Below, one piece after another: positions 17,200-23,054 of a DNA stretch of 29,576 nt; position 1 is the first letter of the stretch, and the number at the start of each line of letters is the position of its first letter. Source of the stretch: Lachnospiraceae bacterium UBA7054 (lineage in GTDB: Bacteria; Bacillota; Clostridia; Lachnospirales; Lachnospiraceae); NCBI GenBank assembly GCA_002492725.1, contig DLAF01000040.1:1-29576 (forward strand), given 5' to 3'. The notes beneath the pieces were generated by a model. It was not told the DNA's origin and ran no database searches. It saw only the letters and a list, made by a program, of their open reading frames with translations. The position numbers and the translations under genes are program-made.

Positions 17200-17229
17200 T
17201 TATTCATTTTAATGATTTTATGATATAAT
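17200..17229 (+). promoter_or_regulatory. Predicted promoter of the acidic-linker lipoprotein
   Basis: A perfect TATAAT (17224-17229) preceded by TGA forms an extended -10; TTATTC (17200-17205) lies 18 bases upstream. The spacer contains the inverted repeat TCATT-TT-AATGA (17204-17215), a possible operator. The leader to the ATG is about 48 bases. Confidence 0.6.
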
Positions 17230-17283
17230 GAGCAGAACGGCTGCAAAAATAATAAAAGAAAAAGTTTCAAAGTGGAGGAACGT

Positions 17284-18600
17284 ATGAAAAAGAAAACAAT
17301 GGCACTTTTATTGGCAATCAGTTGTGTGTTGTCTGCAACAGCATGCGGTGCGACTGAGGCGGAGGAAGCGAAAGAACTGCCCGAGGCAGGAGCGGAATTG
17401 CAGGAAGAATTACACGAGGAGGAGCCGGAAGAAGTCGAAGAACCGGAGGCAGAGGAAGAAACGGAAATAGAGGAAGAACCGGAAGCGAAGGAAGCGCCGG
17501 AAGCAGAGGAAGAACCTGAGAAAGAGGAGAATAAACCGGCTGCTGCGGGCGCATTATCTGACAACTTATATGATTTCCAGCTGTCCATCGACGGCACGGT
17601 ATATCAGTTCCCGATGTTCTATGCCGATTTTGAAGCGCTGGGGTGGGCATATGATGGAGACCCGACCAATACATTGTCCGCCAATCAGTATACAAGCGTT
17701 GAAGTCTGGAAGAAGGACGGCTTCCGGGTATATACGAGATTCGCAAATCTGTCCATGAACGCCGTTCCTTATTCGGAGAGTATGGTGGCAGGAATTACAT
17801 TAGATCAATATAATTTGAAGGATTGTGATTGGGAGATTATTCTTCCCGGCGGCATACAGTATGGCGTAGCTGATGCCGATGCGATCAAGAAAGCATACGG
17901 GGAACCGACCAGTGACCATGACAGCGACTTGAGTTACTCGATGACCTATCAATATGATTTTTATCGGGAGATCAAGCTGAGTGTGGATAAAGAGAAAAAC
18001 GCATTATCGGAGGTGAAACTGCTAAATCTTGTGGAGATGGAGGGCGTCGATAATTCCATCAATGAGGAAGTGCCGGAACTTGTGAAAGCGTATCAGGTGC
18101 CGGAGGCTCTGGGGGATGATTTTTATGCTTATACCGTGGAGATGGAGGGCGTAGTGTATTCGTTGCCCTGTCCGGTATCCGTTTTAGTGGAGAATGGCTT
18201 TACCATAAACACGGAAGGCTCTGACAGTGAAGTGGCAGCAGGCGGCGTTGGCTGGGTAGACTTAACTTACAACAATCAGACGCTGCATACGATGGTGAAA
18301 AACTATGCAGACTATGCAACGATTGTGGAGAACTGTTTTGCAGTCTCCATGAAGTCAAGCGTAAACGGCCCCAAATTTGACCTTGTGTTCCCCGGCGGTA
18401 TCAAAGTCGGCGATTCCGAGGACGCGGTAAAGAAGGCGACGGCGAAATTCAATTGTGAGACAGAGACTTCTGACAGCGGCTTCACTTATTATGAAGTATT
18501 CGATCCTGACGGAAGCTCCTTAGACTGCTATAGTATCGTTGTCAAAGACGGAAGCGTATGCACGATAGAAATTGAAAATTCCAAAGAACCGAAGTATTAA
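17284..18600 (+). CDS. Lipoprotein with Glu-rich linker and duplicated C-terminal domain, function unknown
   Basis: A 438-residue surface lipoprotein I cannot assign to a named family. Residues 1-20 are a lipoprotein signal ending in SATAC, with Cys21 as the anchor. Residues 24-83 are almost entirely Glu, Pro and Ala, a stiff, highly negative spacer. The remainder looks like two copies of one domain: copy 1 (about 94-250) opens with LYDFQLSIDGTVYQFP and contains WEIILPGGIQYG; copy 2 (about 278-432) opens with FYAYTVEMEGVVYSLP and contains FDLVFPGGIKVG. The frame opens at a GTG (17272), but the ATG at 17284 has GTGGAGG five bases before it. It has its own strong promoter and is divergent from the GH94 operon. 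A binding or surface-sensing role is possible but unproven. Confidence 0.85.
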   Translation: MKKKTMALLLAISCVLSATACGATEAEEAKELPEAGAELQEELHEEEPEEVEEPEAEEETEIEEEPEAKEAPEAEEEPEKEENKPAAAGALSDNLYDFQLSIDGTVYQFPMFYADFEALGWAYDGDPTNTLSANQYTSVEVWKKDGFRVYTRFANLSMNAVPYSESMVAGITLDQYNLKDCDWEIILPGGIQYGVADADAIKKAYGEPTSDHDSDLSYSMTYQYDFYREIKLSVDKEKNALSEVKLLNLVEMEGVDNSINEEVPELVKAYQVPEALGDDFYAYTVEMEGVVYSLPCPVSVLVENGFTINTEGSDSEVAAGGVGWVDLTYNNQTLHTMVKNYADYATIVENCFAVSMKSSVNGPKFDLVFPGGIKVGDSEDAVKKATAKFNCETETSDSGFTYYEVFDPDGSSLDCYSIVVKDGSVCTIEIENSKEPKY

Positions 18601-18637
18601 CGGATTTCTATCGGGAAAAGAGAAATAAACTGTAACA

Positions 18638-19498
18638 TTATGGCAGAGTTTTGCCGCATTTTGTAGAAAAACCGAGACAAACGGCTCCCGTAGGGCAGAT
18701 ATCCGCGCAGGCACCACAGCGGATGCACTCCGGTGAGCCGGGTGTTTTTACGGGATCGACTTCCATTTGGCACGCCTCTTTGCACTTTCCGCAGCCGATG
18801 CACTTGTGGCTGTCCACTTCGAGGTGATACAGGCTGATCTTGTTAAACAGACCGTAAATCGCCCCCAGGGGGCAGAGTGTGCGGCAGAAAAAGCGGTAAC
18901 AGAACACGCAGCCGACGACTGTCAGAAGGAGAATCGCCATTTTCAGGTTAAATAGTGCGCCCACCGCCTTTCGGAGACTTTCGTGTGCCGCCAGCAGAAA
19001 CAGCCCGCCTTCCAATGTGCCTGCGGGACAGAGATACTGACAGAAGGCAGGCTTGCCCATGCCCATGTAGTCGGTGACTGCGACGGGCAGAATCAAAACA
19101 AAGACGACGAGTATGATATATTTGAGATACAGAAATCCTTTTTTCAGGTGCAGCTTTGGCGAAGGGATTTTGTGGATCAGCTCCTGCAGCAGGCCGAAAG
19201 GGCACAGCCACCCGCAGACGGCCCGCCCGAGCAGAACGCCGAAGGCGAGAAGCAGTCCTGTTACATAAAAGCTGAAAGTAAACTGCATGGAACCGTTTAC
19301 TGCCTGCAAAGCGCCGATGGGACAGGCAAAACCGGCGGCAGGGCAGGAATAGCAGTTTAAGCCCGGATTGCAGAATTGTTTCCATTTTCCCGTATAAAGT
19401 TTTCCGCCCTTAAAATTCAGGACATGCGCGTTGGAACAGCCAAAGGCGATGATCTGAAGAAGTTTTCGTTTGACTGCATATCTTATTTTCGCGATCAT
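18638..19498 (-). CDS. NapH/CcoG-like membrane polyferredoxin (4Fe-4S binding protein)
   Basis: A 286-residue membrane iron-sulfur protein. About four hydrophobic stretches (roughly 71-94, 124-142, 160-170 and 186-204) are mixed with three CxxxCP motifs, CGWLCP (95-100), CQYLCP (153-158) and CRTLCP (205-210), the hallmark of NapH/NosR/CcoG-type electron carriers. The N-terminal region adds a Cys-rich CNPGLNCYSCP block (43-53). The C-terminal tail carries two ferredoxin sites, with Cys233/236/239/243 and Cys258/261/264/268, presumably cytoplasmic. It probably moves electrons across the membrane. It is last in a compact operon after a TlpA-like lipoprotein and a CXXC peptide, so the electrons may end up on exported thiols. 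The ATG comes six bases after the peptide stop with only a weak ribosome site, suggesting coupled translation. Confidence 0.88.
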   Translation of the reverse strand: MIAKIRYAVKRKLLQIIAFGCSNAHVLNFKGGKLYTGKWKQFCNPGLNCYSCPAAGFACPIGALQAVNGSMQFTFSFYVTGLLLAFGVLLGRAVCGWLCPFGLLQELIHKIPSPKLHLKKGFLYLKYIILVVFVLILPVAVTDYMGMGKPAFCQYLCPAGTLEGGLFLLAAHESLRKAVGALFNLKMAILLLTVVGCVFCYRFFCRTLCPLGAIYGLFNKISLYHLEVDSHKCIGCGKCKEACQMEVDPVKTPGSPECIRCGACADICPTGAVCLGFSTKCGKTLP

Positions 19499-19504
19499 TC
19501 TTTT

Positions 19505-19651
19505 TTACCCCAGCCCGATACATTCCAGACAGATGTTGACGGCTTTGTTCAAAACCACGCCTGCTTCGCCGCGTGCAAAGCCATAAATGATAAAGGCGCA
19601 GGCGGTGAGAAGACATGCTGCCCGAATTGGCAGTTTTCCCTTATTGTTCAT
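19505..19651 (-). CDS. CD1871A-type CXXC motif-containing membrane peptide
   Basis: A 48-residue protein, easily missed by gene callers. It has a short basic N-terminus, one membrane helix (about residues 9-26, containing Cys13 and Cys18), and a short tail ending in ICLECIGLG with Cys41 and Cys44 as a CXXC pair, presumably outside the membrane. The pattern and its neighbours match what I know as the CD1871A family of Clostridia. Its ATG overlaps the end of the TlpA gene by 11 bases, and the polyferredoxin gene starts six bases after its stop, so the three are surely one translational unit. A role as a thiol relay between the polyferredoxin and the TlpA-like protein is inferred from position and the CXXC motif. 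Confidence 0.8.
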   Translation of the reverse strand: MNNKGKLPIRAACLLTACAFIIYGFARGEAGVVLNKAVNICLECIGLG

Positions 19652-20285
19652 TGGATTGTCCATTTAGGTAATCCTCCACAAATTTTTTGTAGCCGTCCAC
19701 ATCCGCGCCGATGACCGGGTCGCCGACAATCTTTCCGTCCCCGTCGATAAACAGGGTGGTGGGAACGCCAATCACATTTTTTAAGACGGGTGCAAAATCT
19801 GCATTGGCGATCAGGTTGGGAAATTCTGCACTTGCCTGCTGTGTTATGTCAACCGCGAGGTCATGGTGTTCGGTATCATCCTCCCCGTTGATGTCAATGA
19901 TCAGACCGACGATTTGCACATTGTCGGGCATTTCCTTTGCCCATTCGCCAAGTTCCGGCATTTCCCCGATGCAGGGGCCGCAGAAGGTGCCCCAGATGTT
20001 AAGGACGGTCAGATCCTTTTCACTGAAAATGCTCTCCGTGACGGTATTGCCGTCTAAATCTGTCGCCGTGAAAGCAGGAAAGGCGGCATCGGCAGTTTCT
20101 TCTGATATTGCCTGTGCGCCTTCTGTCGGATTGCTTTCAGCAGCGGGAGAAGATGTGGTGTTTCCCGTTATTTTGTCGTCTGCGGGGGTGCCGGCGCAGC
20201 CTGTCATAACTGTCATGAGCAGCAGGGCGGCGGTAAGGGCGGTAAGGGCGGTACAGGTTGTAAGATGTTTATTTTTTCGGTTCAT
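19641..20285 (-). CDS. TlpA/ResA-like thioredoxin-fold lipoprotein
   Basis: A 214-residue exported thiol-disulfide oxidoreductase. The signal peptide ends in a lipobox-like MTGC with Cys30 as the anchor. A low-complexity Thr/Ser/Glu linker (about 35-70) precedes a thioredoxin fold with NIWGTFCGPC (active-site Cys102 and Cys105), GEMPEL directly after, and the cis-proline in GVPTT (Pro175). Such proteins reduce or oxidise cysteines of exported proteins. The frame opens at 20297, but the ATG at 20285 has GGAGG five bases before it while the earlier ATG has no ribosome site. It leads the operon with the CXXC peptide and polyferredoxin, from its own strong promoter. No heme-binding motif and no CcdA partner are visible in the window. 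Confidence 0.9.
   Translation of the reverse strand: MNRKNKHLTTCTALTALTAALLLMTVMTGCAGTPADDKITGNTTSSPAAESNPTEGAQAISEETADAAFPAFTATDLDGNTVTESIFSEKDLTVLNIWGTFCGPCIGEMPELGEWAKEMPDNVQIVGLIIDINGEDDTEHHDLAVDITQQASAEFPNLIANADFAPVLKNVIGVPTTLFIDGDGKIVGDPVIGADVDGYKKFVEDYLNGQSNEQ
20229..20255 (-). repeat. Three-copy 9-base tandem repeat within the TlpA signal peptide
   Basis: GGCGGTAAG occurs twice in perfect tandem, with a third copy changed in its last two bases (plus-strand reading). It encodes a repeated Leu-Thr-Ala unit in the hydrophobic core of the signal peptide. Slippage would change the signal length by three residues without breaking the frame. Confidence 0.7.
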
Positions 20286-20382
20286 TGTTCCCTCCATGTC
20301 AAATTAATTTCATGCAATGATATGCGGCCGGAAAATATCTTTCGACGGCGGTTTCGGATGTTGCTTAAGTTACAGTATGTCC

Positions 20383-20411
20383 ATCATAGCATACCCGAAA
20401 ACGAACTTCAA
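20383..20411 (-). promoter_or_regulatory. Predicted promoter of the TlpA/CXXC/polyferredoxin operon
   Basis: On the minus strand TTGAAG (20406-20411) and TATGAT (20383-20388) are exactly 17 bases apart, and TGC before the -10 box makes it an extended -10. The leader to the TlpA ATG is about 90 bases, with no recognisable riboswitch. Confidence 0.6.
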
Positions 20412-20453
20412 ATAGAACGCTGACCGGCAAAGCGGGAAACTTGTATGCGCCTG

Positions 20454-20483
20454 TTGCGGATAGGAAAGCGAATGTGGTATGAT
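20454..20483 (+). promoter_or_regulatory. Predicted promoter of the GNAT gene
   Basis: TTGCGG (20454-20459) and TATGAT (20478-20483) are 18 bases apart; TGG before the -10 box gives an extended -10. Transcription would start near 20490. It is divergent from, and about 45 bases away from, the TlpA operon promoter. Confidence 0.45.
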
Positions 20484-20516
20484 TACAGACAGCAAAAGCA
20501 AGGAAGGGAGAGCGAA

Positions 20517-20840
20517 ATGGCGTTGCAGTATACGGATGAAATGACCGGAGAGGAATACAATGAGCTTCGCGTGAGCGTAGAGTGGCGTCCGATTTCAGAA
20601 GGGCAGGCTGAAAGAGGGCTTGCGCACACGACGTTTCTGGTGGCGGCAAGAGACGGGGAGCGGATCGTTGGCATGGGCAGGATGCTGTTTGATTTCGGAT
20701 ATACGGCGTATCTGGGCGACGTGATCGTCCGTCCGGAGTATCAGGGGCAGGGAAAAGAGCCCTTTTATGAGAAGTTTGGATTTAAAAGGAGGCCCAACGA
20801 GTTTTCCGGAGACGGGATGTCGATGTGGCGGAAGAAGTGA
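20517..20840 (+). CDS. GNAT family acetyltransferase with apparent internal deletion
   Basis: A 107-residue protein, short for a GNAT (usually 135-150). The first half is normal: a TGEEYNELRVSVEWRPI start and TTFLVAARDGERIVGMGRM, DVIVRPEYQGQG at about 68-79, which is the beginning of the acetyl-CoA pyrophosphate loop. The next residues are KEPFYEKFGFKRRPNE, which in relatives come about 30-40 residues later. The helix after the loop and the following beta strand therefore seem to be missing, although the frame stays open. The start at 20517 has GGAAGGGAG upstream; the open frame extends to 20445 without a better site. The product is probably unable to bind acetyl-CoA properly and may be a decaying gene. 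The MBL gene follows after 48 bases. Confidence 0.7.
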   Translation: MALQYTDEMTGEEYNELRVSVEWRPISEGQAERGLAHTTFLVAARDGERIVGMGRMLFDFGYTAYLGDVIVRPEYQGQGKEPFYEKFGFKRRPNEFSGDGMSMWRKK

Positions 20841-20888
20841 TGATAGGAAATGAAAGTTATCACGAAGCGGTAAGGAGTCTAAAAAGCT

Positions 20889-21713
20889 ATGAATGAGAAC
20901 GGTTTAACGCTCACCATGCTGGGTACCGGACATGCCACAGTGACGAAATGCTATAATACCTGTTTTGTTCTTAGAGAGGGCGGCAGATGCTTTCTGGTGG
21001 ACGGGGGAGGCGGCAACCAGATTCTGCGCATTTTGGAGGAACAGGGAATTGCCCTGACGCAGATTCACGATCTGTTTATCACGCATTCGCATTTTGACCA
21101 TATCCTCGGGGCGGTGTGGATCATCAGAAGGATTGGGCAGATGATGCGCGGCGGGCAGTACGATGGCGAGCTGAGAATCTATGCCTGTGAAGAAGTGATG
21201 GAAAATCTGCTGACCATATGTCGGATTGTTCTGATGAAAAAAGTGACTAAGCTGTTTGAGGACAGAATGCGCCTGATCAGACTGCGGGACGGGGATAGCC
21301 ATACGATACTGGACAGAAACATTGTCTTCTTTGATATTATGTCAACCAAATTAATACAGTACGGTTTCAAGTTGACGGACGAAAACCTGCTTTTCTGCGG
21401 AGACGAGCCGCTCAATCCAAGCTTTTTTCCACAGGCAAAAGGAGTCTCATGGATGCTTCACGAGGCGTTCTGCCTGTATTCTGAAAAGGAGAAGTTTGAG
21501 CCTTATGAAAAGCATCACAGCACGGTACGTGACGTCTGTCGGACGGCGGAAGAGCTGCAGGTTAAAAATCTGATCCTCATGCATACGGAGGACAGTCATA
21601 TGCAGGACAGGAAGAGGCTGTATACAGAGGAAGGCGAAGGGGTCTATTCCGGGAAGCTGTGGGTGCCGGACGATGGGGAGAGCATTGAGCTATGGGGAGG
21701 AAATACACAATGA
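20889..21713 (+). CDS. MBL-fold metallo-hydrolase, RNase Z-like
   Basis: A 274-residue soluble enzyme of the metallo-beta-lactamase fold, resembling the ribonuclease Z group. The dinuclear metal site is visible: FITHSHFDH (His66, His68, Asp70, His71), FCGDEPL with Asp172, and LILMHTED with His232; HEAF (His191) resembles the RNase Z HEAT motif. The beginning LTMLGTGHA is the usual first strand. It lacks an obvious exosite arm for tRNA, so a generic phosphodiesterase or small-molecule hydrolase is equally possible. AAGGAG lies 11 bases before the ATG. Its stop overlaps the aroA start in ATGA, so the two are translated together; no functional link to aromatic synthesis is known to me. Confidence 0.88.
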   Translation: MNENGLTLTMLGTGHATVTKCYNTCFVLREGGRCFLVDGGGGNQILRILEEQGIALTQIHDLFITHSHFDHILGAVWIIRRIGQMMRGGQYDGELRIYACEEVMENLLTICRIVLMKKVTKLFEDRMRLIRLRDGDSHTILDRNIVFFDIMSTKLIQYGFKLTDENLLFCGDEPLNPSFFPQAKGVSWMLHEAFCLYSEKEKFEPYEKHHSTVRDVCRTAEELQVKNLILMHTEDSHMQDRKRLYTEEGEGVYSGKLWVPDDGESIELWGGNTQ

Positions 21714-23047
21714 ACAAAACAGAAGCTGGATCGACCTATGCCGTTCCCTGCATTTATGATGCCATGCAGGCAAACAATGCTTCATTCGAAGTTTTGGAGA
21801 TAAATGTTCCCGGCTCGAAGAGTATTACCAATCGTGCGCTATTACTTGCCACTTTGGCGGAAGGCATCTCTACCCTGCGGGGCGTGCTGTTTTCCGATGA
21901 TTCCAGACACTTTCTCAAATGCGTACAGGATTTGGGCTTTGAGACGGAAGTGGATGAAGCGGCGCGCGTGGTGCGCGTGCGAGGGCTGGGCGGCGCCGTT
22001 CCCCGAAACAATGCAGATTTGTATGTGGGCAGCGCAGGAACTGCAGCGCGCTTTTTGACGGCGTATTTGGGACTTTCCGACGGCGTATACCATATGGATG
22101 CCTCCGGGCAGATGCGCAGACGTCCCATGGCGCCTCTTTTGCATTCCCTGAAAGAACTGGGCTGCGAGATCCGTTACGATGCGGAGGGCAAAGAGGGGCA
22201 TTTCCCCTTTACCCTGCAGGGGCATGGCTTTGGAAAAGAGGAAATAGCCGTCAATATTGACCATAGCAGTCAGTTTTTGAGCGCGCTGCTCATCGTATCC
22301 TGTTTGTGCAAACATGATTTTACGACTCGTATTGAAGGAACGCATGGCATGGCCTATATCGAAATCACCCTGAACATGATGGAACAGTTCGGTGTCTGCG
22401 TGGAGAGACTTTCGGACAGCGCCTTTATGACGAAAGCCGGACAGCGGTATCAGGCGCTGGATTATCGCATTGAGCCGGACGCATCGGCGGCCTGCTATTT
22501 CTATGCCATGAGTCCTTTGCTGAATCGTTCGGTGAGAGTTAACGGTGTGCATTTTGATTCCATGCAGGGAGACGTGGCGTTTATCAGGCTTTTGGAGAAC
22601 ATGGGCTGTTGCGCGACGGATACTGACAAGGGCATTCTTTTAGAGCCGCCGGAAGACGGCATTTTCCACGGCATCACGGCCGATCTGTCCGCCTGCTCCG
22701 ATCAGGCAATTACGTTGGCTGCCATTGCTCCTTTTGCGGAAGGACCGACTACCATTACGGGCATCGGGCATATCCGTTTTCAGGAGAGCGACCGCATTGC
22801 CGCCATCGCTGCGGAGCTTACAAAGATGGGCATCAGGTGCGAGGAGCGAAAGGACAGCATCACGATTTATCCCGGCAAACCCGTGCCGGCCACGGTAGAG
22901 ACCTATGATGACCACCGCATGGCAATGGGCTTTGCCCTGACAGGTCTGCGCAGCCGGGGCATTGTCATTAATGACCCCGATTGCTGCAGAAAGACCTTTG
23001 AAAACTATTTTGAAGTGCTGGAGGATGTGATAAAACATATTTCATGA
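21710..23047 (+). CDS. aroA: 3-phosphoshikimate 1-carboxyvinyltransferase (EPSP synthase)
   Basis: A 445-residue cytoplasmic enzyme of the shikimate pathway that joins phosphoenolpyruvate to shikimate 3-phosphate. Key segments are present: PGSKSITNRALLLA with Lys37 and Arg42, GSAGTAARFL at 108-117 with Arg114, Asp331 in SACSDQAI, QESDR with Glu359 and Arg362, and YDDHRMAMG at 399-407. The residue equal to E. coli Pro101 is Phe115, while the Gly96-Thr97 pair is kept. The frame opens at 21692, but the ATG at 21710 has GGGGAGG at nine bases and overlaps the previous stop in ATGA. About 20 extra residues precede the usual start. No other shikimate gene is in the window, so aroA is separated from any aro cluster. 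It ends seven bases from the convergent APH-GNAT gene. Confidence 0.93.
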   Translation: MNKTEAGSTYAVPCIYDAMQANNASFEVLEINVPGSKSITNRALLLATLAEGISTLRGVLFSDDSRHFLKCVQDLGFETEVDEAARVVRVRGLGGAVPRNNADLYVGSAGTAARFLTAYLGLSDGVYHMDASGQMRRRPMAPLLHSLKELGCEIRYDAEGKEGHFPFTLQGHGFGKEEIAVNIDHSSQFLSALLIVSCLCKHDFTTRIEGTHGMAYIEITLNMMEQFGVCVERLSDSAFMTKAGQRYQALDYRIEPDASAACYFYAMSPLLNRSVRVNGVHFDSMQGDVAFIRLLENMGCCATDTDKGILLEPPEDGIFHGITADLSACSDQAITLAAIAPFAEGPTTITGIGHIRFQESDRIAAIAAELTKMGIRCEERKDSITIYPGKPVPATVETYDDHRMAMGFALTGLRSRGIVINDPDCCRKTFENYFEVLEDVIKHIS

Positions 23048-23054
23048 ACCGTCA

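Noticed and set aside
17163..17597. A 144-codon open frame on the minus strand rich in Ser, resembling a Ser-rich surface protein
   Set aside because: It is the complement of the Glu-rich linker of the lipoprotein; its composition follows from GAA/GAG codons read in reverse, and it lacks a ribosome site.
18641..18660. Hairpin GGCA-GAGTTT-TGCC followed by ATTTTG as a terminator for the lipoprotein gene
   Set aside because: Only four pairs and a broken T-run, and it lies inside the coding end of the polyferredoxin gene; too weak to annotate.
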